A stretch of 64,000 nucleotides of DNA from Opisthocomus hoazin (GCF_030867145.1 NC_134414.1:77242504-77306503); one strand, 5' to 3'; shown: positions 24,735-36,771, counted from the first letter of the stretch. Made by a program: numbers and translations. Notes: generated from the letters alone by a model not told the origin.

Positions 24735-24976
24735 GTGAGTCTGAATTCACTCACAGAATATTTATTTAGAGCCTTGATTTTGCTTTAATTTAGCATTTTG
24801 TCAATATTGTGATTTTTATGCTTTTTCTGCTTAAGGACTGTGGTGACTTTTGTGATGAGAGGGAAAAAAAAGGGCCGATAACTTAAAACCTTATAATATG
24901 GCAGTTTTCTGCATGTGCAAACAGCTGCAGCCTGTAGCATTTGATGGGGCCCTGTATGGATTTGCCATTGAATGAA

Positions 24977-25749
24977 TGGCAATATCTGATAGCCTTCTAT
25001 GATTGGTCTTCTTAACCAGTCTGATAGCCTCTGTGATGGCATGACCAGCTGGGTAGATGAGGCAAGAGCAGTGGATGGTGTCTACCTCAACTTCAGCAAG
25101 GCTTTTGACACGGTCTCCCATAACATTCTCACAGGGAAGCTCAGGAAGTGTGGGCTGGATGAGCGATCAGTGAGGTGGACTGAGAACTGGCTGAATGGCA
25201 GAGCTCAGACGGTTGTCATCAGCGGTGCCGAGTCTAGTTGGAAGCCTGTAACTAGTGGAGTTCCCCAGTGGTCAGTGATGGTCCCAGTCTTGTTCAACTT
25301 ATTCATCAACGACCTGGATGAAGAGTTAGAATGTACCCTCAGCAAGTTTGCTGATGACACCAAACTGGGAGGAGTGGCTGATACACCGGAAGGCTGTGCT
25401 GCCATTCAGCGTGACCTGGACAGACTGGAGAGTTGGGCAGAGAGGAACCTGATGAAATTCCACAAGGGCAAGTGCAGGGTCCTGCACCTGGGGAGGAACA
25501 ACCCCATGCACCAGTACAGGCTTGGGGAAGACCTGCTGGAGAGCAGCTCTGTGGAGAGAGACCTGGCAGTGCTGATGCACGACAAGTTGACCATGAGCCA
25601 GCAGTGTGCCCTTGTTGCCAAGAAGGCCAATGGGATCCTGGGGTGCATTAAGAAGAGTGTGGCCAGCAGGTCAAGGGAGGTTCTCCTTCCCCTCTACTGC
25701 GTCCTAGTGAGGCCCCATCTGGAGCTACTGCATGTACCCAGCTCCAGCC
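24977..25749 (+). mobile_element. CR1 LINE fragment, reverse transcriptase C-terminal part
   Basis: Plus-strand CR1 with a frame of 259 codons open from 24999 to 25778. The reverse transcriptase region is visible: [13 protein letters not shown], the SGVPQ block, FADDTKLGG (the catalytic DD), then the CR1 C-terminal stretch ending [16 protein letters not shown]. It is 5'-truncated and lacks the normal CR1 3' end; the sequence switches at about 25749 into unrelated DNA. The same switch occurs at 43288/43289 in the inverted copy. One change in the SGVPQ block replaces the usual G with W, so it is not an active copy. Confidence 0.9.
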
Positions 25750-26455
25750 AAGGGTGTTCGCTGGCCTCAGTAAGCTAATACAGGACAAGGGAGTCTTTCC
25801 AGTGACACCAGTGGACTATTTGTGTTTGTGCATCCATGCAGATGGGTTTGCAGTAGAAAGCCAGCCTAGAGAAAAGGTCACACATTTTTAAAATCAATGA
25901 GGCATTTTCAATTGTTAATAGCATTGTATGATTTGCCTCCAAGTTTGTCCACAAGACTCGTGGTGTGTTTTGTGTTTCAAAGGCTCTTGGGGAAAAAGAA
26001 ACATTTGTAAGCCATAAAAAATGCTCAGTTTAAATGTACTCACCAGCAAGGCATGCACAGTCAATGTTTTTTCCAGTTCATAGATACTATCTGATGACAT
26101 TTCAGGATTTTACTAACAAGCACAGCAGATGCATTTATTACTGAAGTGATTATCTGCCATTATCACACACAGGGGTTACTGCAGAAGTGCTCTTTCACCA
26201 GCAAAATCTGTGCCTTGCATGCTCTTAGCAGAGAGGGTCATACTGCTTGACTTTGAAAACTCATTTGTCCCAAAGCCAAGCAATAATCCCATTGCCTTTT
26301 GAACAGAGAGACAAGGGATGCGTGCACTCTGTAGCACGTTAGATTTCAAACACCTCTATCATTAAAGCAAAGGTACTGCACCTGCTCATCACAAAGACAT
26401 GCTGCGGGTGTTCAGAGGGGCTGTGTGAGCAAGTGATAGGAAGTGACAGGGGCTA
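25011..26455 (+). repeat. Left arm of inverted repeat flanking the lysozyme pair
   Basis: This segment is the reverse complement of 42770-44027. It includes the CR1 3' part and about 700 bases of non-CR1 flank (25750-26455). Roughly 95% identity by eye; the left arm has about 195 extra bases near 25945-26140. It lies inside the putative 5' UTR intron of the LYG2-like gene. Confidence 0.85.
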
Positions 26456-26857
26456 AAATATCCCTTCTGGCCCAGGTTGCTGATGGGGACCTCCCTACTC
26501 CCGAGGTCCCCAGGCTCAGCCCTTCCCTCTCAGTGTGACGGTGTCGCTAGTGGCACACGAGATGGAGGAGACGTTCAACCACAGAAGAAGCCTGTATTCC
26601 CCAAACAAAGTATAGAGCAGGTGGAGCTCCCATCACTTGCTTCTCCTCCCACCACCACTCTCTGAAGCTGGCAGCTGCGTCCTATGCTGGGGGCGAGGGG
26701 GATAGCGTGCTGCGGAGAGGGTCCCTCCTCTCCCCAACCCTAATGCCATCGCTGTCCTGTGCCTTGGGGTGGGAGCTTTTGGCACGCAAACTTTGCTACA
26801 GGGCTGTTGAAAATCAGCACTGAGTTCTTCATGTTTTGCAAACCACTGTGTTTCCAG

Positions 26858-26889
26858 GTCTCCTGGAGCAGCTGAGGAGAGCCATCGCC
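26858..26889 (+). other. LYG2-like 5' UTR directly before the ATG
   Basis: An acceptor (GTGTTTCCAG, AG at 26856-26857) precedes a 32-base leader and the ATG at 26890, showing that the start codon is in the second or a later exon. Confidence 0.6.
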
Positions 26890-29800
26890 ATGATCCCCAT
26901 GCTACTCTTGCTGGGCCTTACGGCCCTTGTCGGTGAGCCAGGGCTTGGGTTTGGTTTGCTGTCGAAAGCACCCCGGGAATGGTTTGCAGAGGGATTGCGG
27001 AGAGGAGATGAGCCATCAGGCCTGAGGTCCCCCTTCTACACAGTGCTGTAAAACCCTGTGTGCCTGAAGATCCTTGGCTGCTGTGTGAGGCTGCTTGCCG
27101 CCCACCTGCATCCCTCAAACCAGCACGTCTGGAGTGTGGGACTGACGCCAAAAGGGAGTCACAGACATACCTCCTCTTGATTTTCCCAGCTAACCCCCTC
27201 TGATATCTCTGCCTACTCAGAAATGGTCTCACAAGTGTCGCAGGCTGTTTGATGGAGGCTATTCATTCCTCGGTTATTGAGGAAGCAGGGCATTTTGCCC
27301 AGGCTGCGGCAAGCACTCTCCTGAATTAACTCCTCACCAAGTTATGGAGGGATACAGGAGACATTCCCAGTCAAGGTGCTTGGGCACCACCAGCTGTCAT
27401 CCGAGGGGTCAGGACATTGAACCAGAGGGAAGAACCCTCTGAAATAAATGCAGATGCTGTGGTTCCCCTCTCCCAAACCAGTGTTTAGACCTAACGGGGC
27501 AGACACCTATTCGCCTAAATTGTCATTATCTTCATCCACTTCAACTTATTCAATTAGAAAAGAACAAATTTCTGTTCTCTAGCTTTCATTGATAATGTTA
27601 CTGATGGGGAACAGTGGCAAAAATACAAGCATAGCCAACACAAGGTGATGTGGATTCCAGGTCTGGATGAATCCCTTGTGCTTGTCTTGTACTCACCTGC
27701 AGCATGCTGTACAATATTGCTCTGAGATCTTACGTGTTCAAACACCTCTGTTTTATTTTTCAGCTCCATGCATGAGTTACAGTTGCTATGGCGATATAAC
27801 TGCTCTTCAAGCCCCCACGATCTCCTGTACAGCTGTAAGAGCCCCAGACTGTGGTAGGTATTATTCATAGCTTGATTTGTCAGCCTGTTTGTACCTGATA
27901 GAGAGATGCTTTGCCTTCCATTAAATGCAGTGCAACTATTCAGTTAGCCAAAAGGGAGAAAGCAACACCTCCCCTCCACACACGGCAGGTGCTGTGAAGT
28001 CTCCACACCTGATGGGAAGTGGGAGGACAGACTTCCCATAGTCAGAATCCTCAGCCTCTAAGCAAAGGGAAATAGCGCAACCCCTTTTCAGTCAAAACAG
28101 CTTCTTCATCAGCCAGGACTTTAGCATCAGCATCCTCAAAAAACCCTGGAACCTCTCAGCTCGAAGGGGAAGATGCGCAGAGCCGGGTGCTGAGTGCTGG
28201 TGTGTTGGCTGAGCTGGCCAGCAGTGACCTGTCAGAGACACATTTTGCAGGGGGAAGGTCCCAGGTATGCAGCCATCCTTCCTCTGGATGACCTGTTTTT
28301 GGTAACTCCTTCCCATTTCTGTCTTTCTTGCCTTGTGTTATTGCCCTGTGTCACTGCACAGCTGACTGCCTCAGGTTCATGGTGCACAGACCTCCAGGGA
28401 CTACCTTGGACGTAGACGCCTCTGGGGCAGACACCTGACTGTGGGTGTCCAAGCATGGATCTGAATCCAATTGCTTGTTTTCAAGCTCTTCCAAAATCAC
28501 TTTAAAAAACCCCACCTTTCTATACACAGACTAGCAATGTAGCTGTTACTGCAGTTTGGCTGGTCAGTAGTAACACATCTCTCACTTTTTTGAAACACAA
28601 TTTGAAATTTCACTTTTCCGGCTCCAGAGTCGCATTTCCAGCGGTGCGGCAGCAGAAGAGGACCATGAACTCATGGTCCCACCTCGTAAGAAACTGCCCT
28701 TTTCCCCTCATCGCCCTCAGGTACTGGCAGGGCAGCTCCCTGTCCACAGCCAGAGCCGACAGGGCTGTGCTTGCTCCTCAAGTGCCACTGCCCGACTCAG
28801 TGCAGCTGCATCGTCTTCAAAACTGGAGTTACTCCTTTGATACACCCACTCAAGGGGAAAGTGAGGGTTTTGGACGGGAGGTGTGTAAGTCTGCTTTTTC
28901 CTACGCCACAGGACTTGCCATGATACGGAGGACTGCTGAGGCAGATGTCATACGCCTGAGGAAATACGAGATCCCGATTAAGAGAGTAGCCAGAAACCTG
29001 TGCTTGGACCCGGCGCTCATCGCTGGCATCATCTCGCAAGAGAGTCGTGCCGGCCTGCTCCTGGACAACGGCTGGGACCAGGGTCGGCAGAAGTACGGCT
29101 TGATGCAGGTACATCAGAGTCATGAGTATCAGAACACTAATGGAGTGTATATCCCAGGGCTTCACCTGAGCTGTTCTGTGTTTGAAACAGCACTTAAATG
29201 CATTCTCTCTACATCAAAGGTTGTGTTTAAGTGTTATCTGGAATAAGGTCGCTTCCATGAACCACAGCCTGGGAGCACAAAGAAGACGGGGAAGCTAAAG
29301 TGGTGGTTGTGTTCAGAGGGAAACCCGTTTTCTTGCTTGACTTTTCTAGCTTGGTGGGCAGCAACAGCCTTTCGGACTGTGGGATAGCGAAGAACATATA
29401 AATCAGTGTTCAACTATCCTGGTTCGTGCAATTAATGATGTGCGGGCAAGACATCCTACCTGGACCTGGGACCGGCAGCTGAGAGGTATGCGATGGGCTA
29501 TACGCCAGAAAGGGACACCCTCGAGTTTACAGGTAGAAGCAAAGAGGGAAAGAGGCCTGCGCCACCAAGACATGAATAGCTGAGGTTCTTAAACAAGAGA
29601 AAATTACCAGCCCTCTTTTACTTTGTCGGTAGTTTGGTTTGCAATTTGCATTTCAATGCACACATTGAGGCACTCTGGTACTGGTGTGGGTTCAGTGTGA
29701 TGTCCTGCATGCTGGTCTGCTAGTGCATCTTCTTTATTGATATTTAAATATCCCAGTAGGGTTTCTAATAATGTTTAATTAATACCAAGTGATGATTTGT

Positions 29801-31374
29801 TATTTGTATAACGATAAGGAGGAGGCTCCTGAGTGATAGGAGTGCTGTGCATTCATTGGTGTCACTTTTAAGGGAAAAAGAGCACAAGTCTGGCAGATTT
29901 TACAGCATCTCTGTAAAAAACCTCTCGGAGTTTTGTAGTTTAAAAAAGGCAACCCAAAACAGCAGACCAGCAAGAGATCTAAATATAGATGCAGCCACCC
30001 AGCTCAAAGCATTGTCCACAGGGCCCCACGTTTCTGCCTGCAGAAGTGAGCCTGTGGTGGGACATCAAGCTCCTTGGGAGCTTTGCTGCAGTAGGAAGCA
30101 GCGGGAAACCAGCCCAGCCTGGGAGCTGCCGCAGCAGCATGGAGACACCCCACGCAGAGCTGGGTGAAGAGGTTGGGCACAGCCTTGGCAGGTTGCCCCT
30201 TGACTTCAGTGAAAAACACCCACAGAGGGCCATGACATTGAGCAGCTGGGCCATTGCTGCTCAATGGCCGGAGCCAGGACATCCTTAAACTCCCTGGAAA
30301 AGGCACTGTGCTCAGTGAACGTGAACAAGTCTCAAGTTATCCTCTTACCTGTTCATCCTGCAAGTGAAATGGCTGTCAAGTGGATAAACAAGGTAGAAAC
30401 CAAACAAACAAAAGCCACTGGGGAAGGCAGAAATTGAGGCACCAGCAACACAGGCTTATCGTGGCAGGCTGTTTCGGTTGATGGTGTCAAGGAAGCTTGG
30501 GATCCAGGTTTGCTTGTAGTCTATCTTAACTGCGTGCTGGTTTGTTCAGACCACGCTATTTCTTGCTCTCCCATCTTTTCTCTGCTGCTGCCTTTATAGA
30601 TTACGCCATTGTCCCATTCCCACCCACATTTGGAGAGAGTCATGGGTTCCTTCACTATAGAAAGAAGGATTTTGCAAAATCAGTCACTTTTTTACAATAA
30701 TGCACAATCAGCAATTTCCCAAGAAATTGTGTAGGATTGGTGGGATGTGTCGTGGTTTAGCTCCAGACTACAAAACAGAACCATGCAGCTGCTCTCCCAC
30801 TCCTCCCCCGTGGTGGCATGGGGAGGAGAATCAGAAGAAAAACACAACTTGTTTTTATCCCAGCTCATGGGTTGGGATAAAAACGGTTTGACAGAACAGC
30901 AAAGGAAGAGGAAAATCACAACAACAATACTGATAAAAAGAATATACACAGTGCAGTTTTCTCACCGCCTGATGCCCAGCCAGCTCCCTAGCAGCAATTA
31001 CCCTCTCCCAGCCAGCTCCCCCAGCTATATAGGAAGCATGACCATCACATGGTATCGAATATCCCATCTGGCCAGTTTGGGTCAGCCATTCCAGCTATGT
31101 CCCCTCCCAGCTTCCTGTGAAGATTAACTCTATCCTAGCCAAACCCAGGACAGATGTGTGGCCCTTTTGGCAAGCAATTTTTACTTTCACATCTCCATTT
31201 CTTATTCATAAGCCCATAACAACTCCTTCTTAAATCTTTCCAGGGGGAATCTGCACCTACCATGCAAAAATGGGCAACCTTCAGGTCTACGAGGAAGACC
31301 CATGCGACAGAGACGACTACTATGCCAACAGCGTCATTAGACGAGCCCAGTACTTTAAGAGACATGGGTTCTAG
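26890..31374 (+). CDS. LYG2: Goose-type lysozyme, LYG2-like (divergent active site)
   Basis: Exons are 26890-26932, 27764-27853, 28912-29108, 29350-29485 and 31244-31374, all GT-AG, totalling 597 bases (198 residues plus TAG). Residues 1 to about 15 form a signal peptide (LLLLGLTALV), so the protein is secreted. Family knowledge: G-type lysozymes (GH23) cleave peptidoglycan between MurNAc and GlcNAc. Hallmarks present are SCYGDI, ISQESRAG with the catalytic Glu (residue 88), YGLMQ and the terminal RAQYFKRHGF. The position of goose Asp86 is Gln101, with Asp100 one residue earlier (human LYG2 is similar), and that of Asp97 is Gly112. Cysteines 22 and 75 match the conserved pair; extra ones occur in NQCS, GGICTY and DPCDR. 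Intron 4 carries a solo LTR. The call of LYG2 over LYG1 rests on GWD and the cysteines and is not certain. Confidence 0.85.
30748..31152 (-). mobile_element. Solo LTR of an avian endogenous retrovirus, in LYG2-like intron 4
   Basis: A 405-base element whose minus strand begins TGTCCTGGGTTTGGCT and ends in CA. It is flanked by GATG on both sides (30744-30747 and 31153-31156), a likely target-site duplication. A TATATAGG stretch near 31026 is the probable promoter box on the reverse strand. No internal coding region remains, so it is a solo LTR, antisense to the host gene, ending about 90 bases before exon 5. It is related to the LTRs at 33970 and 57295. Confidence 0.85.
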
Positions 31375-33969
31375 CTCCTAAATCTGCCCTGCCACCAAGC
31401 CTCTCCTCTACATAGTCTAGCCCAGTAGTGATCGTAGTACCCAGAGCAGTTCCTCAGGGCTCCTGGCGGGACTGATGCTGGTGGCTCCAGCACTGACTCC
31501 TTGCTTGCTCCAGCAAACCCCATCTCCCTGCTCAACGATGGGCGAGCTCAGCACTGCCTTCTAGGACACCCAGAGGGGAGAGAAACCACAAGCTCAGGGC
31601 CTTTGAAAGGCAGGCAGGGACAGACTAGCAATGTTAAAGTGTCAGGCAAGGAAGGTGCCTCTTCCCGTTCGAAGCTGAACCCGGGGCTGTTTGTGCATCC
31701 CCCAGGCATGGGCATGCAAGCAGCTTTCCCTGGGCATTGGCTGTGCTCTTCCCATCTCCTCCATCCATCTCCTTCCGTCTCCCTGGCCAATGGAGGGATG
31801 AAGCCCCCGAGTTACACTCTTCCTTTTCCTTTGATTGTGCTGGCTACAGGGCAATGAAGAGACTTCTCAACAAGTCTTTGGTCTCAGCGCTAGCTGTGCA
31901 TTCCTGTGGCCAGCCTTGTGGGGGACAAACCTAAATATGATTCTGTTAGTTGCCTGAGCCCTGGAGCCCACAGCCACGGTGGGGCTGGAGACCTCTTCAA
32001 GGCGAAATGCAGCCTCAGGCAGGGGAAATCCTCTGGATGGGAAGTACCGCAAGTGCCCTAGCAGGCGTGCAAAACACCTTTCCACCAGCGAGCAGCCCTC
32101 AGAGCAGGAGCCGGCCCCGTATGTACCCGCCCCAGGAGCTGTATCACAACAACAGTGTTGGTAAAAAGCTCCACAACGTCTCGTGCTTTAGTTTTGGCAC
32201 CTTTATGCTGGGTTTCCTCTAAGTTTAAAAGCATTTTGGCATCTGTTCCTCTGTCAGGAATCCCAGCTTCGAATTAGGAGTGAATTAGCTCTGTGTTTAT
32301 AAGCTCTGTTTGAAAGTTGTCTTTGATGTGGATGGGTCTGGGTGCAGATTTAGGTTTACTGAGAATAATACTGAGAATCAGAGAGAAAATAAAGATAAAT
32401 GTTATAGTCCAGTCTTTCTTTTTTTTTTCTCAATTTCATGGGGCCTGGTGGGCAGCAACCTGCAACTTCAGTAAATATTAGTAAATATCCCAATTCACTA
32501 CTTATGGAATGGGTCTCAAACTCATTTTGAGAACTGGGAGAGGAAAATGGTGCTGCAGACTGGGGTGGGTGAGAAGATCTGGTCTGGGAGGCAGGGCATG
32601 AGGCAGCCTGAGCCCGGCCTCTCACCCCATGCCTGTGAACTGGGGAATCAGGACGTTCGTGTTCGGCCTTTCAAACAACCATCTCAGAGGCGTCAGGGCA
32701 TCGTTCTGTCGGCTGTCACCGTTGCCGATGCAGAAGCCATGTGCCTGGGCTGCTGGGCAGGATTGACACAGGCAGTGTGAGAACTCGTTTGGAGACAGCT
32801 CCTTGTCTCACCGGTCACTCATCTGCTCACCGTCACGGGAGGGACTGCACGTGATTAGTGTATTTGCAAGCAAACTTCTTTTATAATCTCTGGAGACCAG
32901 AGGGAGCTCTAGGATGTCTCTAACGCTACTGATGGTTTTTTCAGACTACAGAAAACAGTCCTGTGTTGAGCAATCGGAAGTATTAAAATATATATTGTTT
33001 AGTCTTTAGTGAATTCTGCACTATATTAAGACTTTTTAATTTTAATTTACTAATTTTAGTAAAACCATTACTTTACAATACGAACTTGTGAAACATATCA
33101 CATGGTTTGATCCCCTCTACTTGAAATAGCTTACATAAAATTCGTAGGTTGCAGTCTTTGCTGCATTATGTTGTACAAACCTCTCTGTCATACAAATCTC
33201 TTACGCAAAACCTATGAATGCGTTTTTGGTAGGTTAGAGTAAACTTCAAATGGGGCAGGGAATCTCATTGCTGCCTACATATATAAAGTTGTTTTTTGAG
33301 TTAGGAGGGTGAACAGGAGCGGAGCTTTCTTAGGTTCCCATCATGTCACCCTTGATTGCTGCCAGCAGGCTCCCTGTCACCAGTACCTGGTATTGCTATC
33401 TCTGCAGGTCTGTGAGTTCCTCAGGAGTCCAATTTCTTCATGCGTTACCTGTGAAGCTGCTGCTTCACGTTATGACAGCAACACCCCAGGGCCTGCAGAC
33501 CTGCCCGCTGGCTTGTGCGACATTGCCAGAAAGGATTTTTTTTTTTTCAAGTCTATTTACATGTCCTGATTATGTGAATTCCATATTTTTTTGCAAATAT
33601 TATTTTACAGTATCAGCTGCTTGTAGCAAGTAAGGAAAATCTCTGCCAAAAATAAGATGAAATCTAACTGCTTGATAAATTCCCAGGAAGTAGTAAGTAA
33701 TTAACAGAAGTTTAACACTGGCACACTACCTGAAGATTTGAGCAAGAACTTTCCTGAAAAACACAGAGTTCAGATTGCTTTTCGCCTCCATTCTGCTTCT
33801 GGTCACTCATGTCCATGTTACTGGAAGTTACTCGTCCGGCTGCTGTACACCGCTGCTGCAGTTGCACTCTTGGTCACCATTTTGACCTGTGGCCTATTAT
33901 AAAAACCAGGCAGTTTGCAAAGCAAGTGATATACTAACAAGTAACGTATCACAAAAAGCAGAAGCACAG
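31375..33969. other. 3' flank of the LYG2-like gene
   Basis: The probable 3' UTR is followed by unique-looking DNA. The only AATAAA soon after the gene is at 32388-32393, about 1 kb after the stop. Short frames here show no family resemblance. Confidence 0.45.
32388..32393 (+). terminator. Candidate polyadenylation signal (LYG2-like)
   Basis: AATAAA within GAAAATAAAGAT, followed by a T-rich run near 32415-32430. It is the nearest canonical signal noticed after the stop codon. Confidence 0.3.
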
Positions 33970-34840
33970 GTGTATCGGGTCTGAGCTGGAGTTAATTTTC
34001 CCCACAACAGCCCTCATAGCGCTGTGCTTTGTATCGGTAGCTAGAAGGGTGTTCATAACACACCCTCACAAGTAGGCTGGGGTGGGCAAGATCCTGGGAG
34101 GGGACACAGCCAGGACGGCTGATCCAAACCAGCTGACTATATTCCATACCACAGGACGTCTGCTCAGCAATAAAAGCCAAGAGAAAGGAGGAGCGGGGAG
34201 GCAGCATTCGTTATTATGATGCTTCTCTTCCAGAGCAACCACTACGTGGGAAGCCCCACTTCCCAGGAAGTGGCTGGACATGGCGTGCTAATGGGAAGTA
34301 GAGAATAAATCTTCTGTTTTCCTTTGCTTCCATACGCTGCCTTTGCTTTTTCTTTATTAAAACACATTTTAGAATAAATCTTCTGTTTTCCTTTGCTTCC
34401 ATAGGCTGCCTTTGCTTTTTCTTTATTAAAACGCATTTTTCTTGACCCACATGGGTTTTTACCGTCTTATTTTCTCCCCCTCACTGTCCTGCTGAAGAGG
34501 GGAGTGATAGAGTGCTTGGTGGGCACCTGACATCCAGCCAAGGTCAAACCACCACAACAGGTAAGGAAAGAGAAAAGCCAAATTAGAGGGGAAAGAAAGG
34601 TCCTGGGAATCACAGACCAGGATACCTGGCTGCAACGCTGAGGAAGATGCCAGAGGAAAAGGTCGAACAATTGCTTCACAAGCACCTGGGGGACAACAAA
34701 GCAGCAAGAAACAGTCAGGAGGGCTCTGGCAGTCTGGCTTGGCAGGAAAAAACCACCTCAGACCAACGAAAGACCTTATCTCAGTGGGTACACGGACAAG
34801 AGAGAAGCCATGGTTGTGCCAGATCATGAGCTTTGGGCAG
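33970..34840 (+). mobile_element. ERV LTR plus adjoining internal sequence
   Basis: The LTR appears to run from TGTATCGGGTCTGAG (33971) to CCACAACA (34559), with a TATA-like AATAAAAGC near 34169 and two AATAAA signals inside a tandem duplication. The following 280 bases also occur, inverted, beside the related LTR at 57140-57295, so they are probably element-internal. The GAGGGGACACAGCC block is shared with the LTRs at 30748 and 57295. No coding domain was recognised. Confidence 0.65.
34302..34439 (+). repeat. 69-base tandem duplication inside the LTR
   Basis: Two head-to-tail copies (34302-34370 and 34371-34439) differ at few positions. Each holds an AATAAA (34304 and 34373) and a T-rich tail, so the LTR polyadenylation region is doubled. 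Confidence 0.9.
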
Positions 34841-34845
34841 CAATC

Positions 34846-34937
34846 TGAAGTGCCAGGGGTTGGTATTGGGACCAGTGCTGTTTAAGATCTTTTACAGCAA
34901 CATGGACAGCAGGACTGAGTGCACCCTCAAAGGTTTT
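34846..34937 (+). mobile_element. CR1 LINE fragment (about 90 bases)
   Basis: It matches the CR1 at 56590-56680: GGTTGGTATTGGGACCAG, then the AACATGG and GAGTGCACCCTC blocks that encode the region before the catalytic DD. It abuts the ERV piece ending at 34840. Confidence 0.7.
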
Positions 34938-34950
34938 TAGTTCTTCTCAA

Positions 34951-35249
34951 TTTCTCTCTCGGCCTAAAATCAACACTGCACTTACCCAGACTCTGCTAAC
35001 ACACATGACAGTATGAGCACCTTGGAGCCCTGCTTCGTCTGCTAGTAAGACTTGTATTCAGTTTCTCTTTCCTTATTTCTGTGTGACTGCAAACATCCAC
35101 CGCTATTCCATGCATTCATAGGAAAAATTATCATTCAGAAAAAAGGAATATTCTGCAGCATAATGTAAATGTCAAGCAGCTTTGAAAAAACAAATCATGA
35201 CGCTAATACCCAAGGAAGTATTTTGCCTTTTGTTTTTTTAATGACAGAT
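34951..35249 (+). repeat. Direct repeat, copy 1 (about 300 bases)
   Basis: Near-identical to 36248-36547 in the same orientation, 1297 bases apart; differences are scattered single bases. It is non-coding, and the second copy lies just downstream of the egg-white-like LYG gene. This may be a local tandem duplication of about 1.3 kb or an unknown dispersed repeat. Confidence 0.85.
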
Positions 35250-35289
35250 TATTATTATTTTTATTCTGTCCCAGCTGTAGGGCTTTGCC

Positions 35290-35830
35290 TTTGTCTTAAT
35301 TGATCGTCATGAGGTTACCATCAGCCCATTTCTCCAGCCTCTCCAGGACCTGCCAGTCGGTATCATCTGTGAACTCGCTGGGAGCGCTCTCTGTCCAGAG
35401 CCTGAGTTGCTGCTGCAGCCATGAAGCAGTACTGGCTGCCGGACCTGTCCCTGGGGGATGCCACTCACCGTTGGCCACCAGCCGGACCCTGTAATGGACA
35501 CTGACCCCCATGCTTCGAGCCTGGTGACTTTCTAGCCGATTTTCTGCCCACCTGTCCAGTTCCTGTCTCACCAGTCTGGCTGTAAGCATACTACAGCAGA
35601 CTGGAGCAAAGAGCTTGCCAGGTCAAGGTACACCATGCCTGCTCCTCTCCCCTTTGCCATAAAGCTGGTCATCTCATCGCAGGACACAAACAGGTTGGCC
35701 AGGCAGGATTTACCTTGTTTAAATCCATGCTGGATGTTTGCAGCGTGGTCTCTAATTGCTTCTGGGAGGATGTGTATCAGAACTCTCTGCACTGCTAAAG
35801 GCTTTGGATTGCATTTTCCTACGCATTTAA
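35290..35830 (-). mobile_element. CR1 LINE fragment (divergent subfamily)
   Basis: The minus strand reads the CR1 block QHGFKQGKSCLANL and then a decayed YLDLA segment, with frameshifts and stops after it. The downstream part resembles 52960-53160, which suggests the same subfamily. It sits between the two direct-repeat copies. Confidence 0.75.
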
Positions 35831-36247
35831 GATTCTTGCAGCCAGTGGTTTTTCTAAGTATCTTGATACACAGTTATTCCCAGTGCTAGCAGGTGTGCTC
35901 GTGCTCATCATGGAAGAAGAACGGAAGTTCCCTCAGCATGCAAGGGGATGCTGGTGGGACAGGCACGGCTTGCACTGCTTGCTGCCAAACCAAAACCAAC
36001 CCTTGCTTTGGCCCTGGAGAATGAGCGTCACTCGGTCCTGCAGGTATGTACTGCCCTCCTCCCCTTTGCCTCTCCATCCTCTCCCTCCCCCAGATAGTTT
36101 GATCCCAGGTCTGGAAGGAGTAGGAGCACCAAAATATGCCAAACCCAAAGACTGCTGCTTTCCCGAGTGTCACTCTTCTACAAGCAGCAGAGAGGAAAAG
36201 GAACTTGATGAAGTGCAAACACATCTTTCATCCTGTTCCCTCCGCAG
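35831..36247. other. Spacer between CR1 fragment and second direct repeat
   Basis: Unique-looking, moderately GC-rich. No supported gene; frames on either strand are short and lack family features. Confidence 0.4.
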
Positions 36248-36547
36248 TTTCTGTCTCTGCCTAAAATCAACACTGCACTTACCCAGACTCTGCTAACACA
36301 CATGACAGTATGAGCACCTTGGAGCTCTGCTTCATTTGCTAGTAAGACTTGTATTCAGTTTCTCTTTCCTTAGTTCTGTGTGACTGCAAACATCCATCGC
36401 TGTTCTATGCATTCATAGGAAAAATTATCATTCAGAAAAAAGGAATATTCTGCAGCATAATGTAAATGTCAAGCAGCTTTGAAAAAACAAATCATGACGC
36501 TAATACCCAAGGAAGCATTTTGCCTTTTGATATTTTAATGACAGATG
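36248..36547 (+). repeat. Direct repeat, copy 2 (about 300 bases)
   Basis: Second copy of 34951-35249. Both end at AATGACAGAT. Confidence 0.85.
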
Positions 36548-36765
36548 AATGACAGATTTTGGCAGAGATGTGTTGAAGACCTGAAAGGTAGTAAATTATC
36601 AATAGCAAAACAAGACAGCCCTCATAACGCAGAGAACAATGTAGATAGCAGAAAAGAATGATGAAAGATGTTGGTAATATTCCCTGTGTAAAAGCCAAAG
36701 CATGTTGCTTGTAAAGAAACTACATGACTGGTCTCTAACTGACTGTTGGTTTAAAAATTCAGGGC

Positions 36766-36771
36766 TTTAAT
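36766..36771 (-). terminator. Candidate polyadenylation signal (egg-white-like LYG)
   Basis: ATTAAA on the minus strand, about 100 bases after the stop codon. It is the common single-base variant signal and would give a short 3' UTR. Confidence 0.35.

Noticed and set aside
24999-25778. Possible host gene or active retrotransposon from the 259-codon frame
   Set aside because: It is a truncated CR1 with a changed SGVPQ block and no 5' or 3' terminus, duplicated as part of the inverted repeat.
28590-29246. Single 218-codon frame around the LYG2-like exon 3
   Set aside because: Only 28912-29108 matches lysozyme and it has proper splice borders; the ends of the frame are intron read-through.
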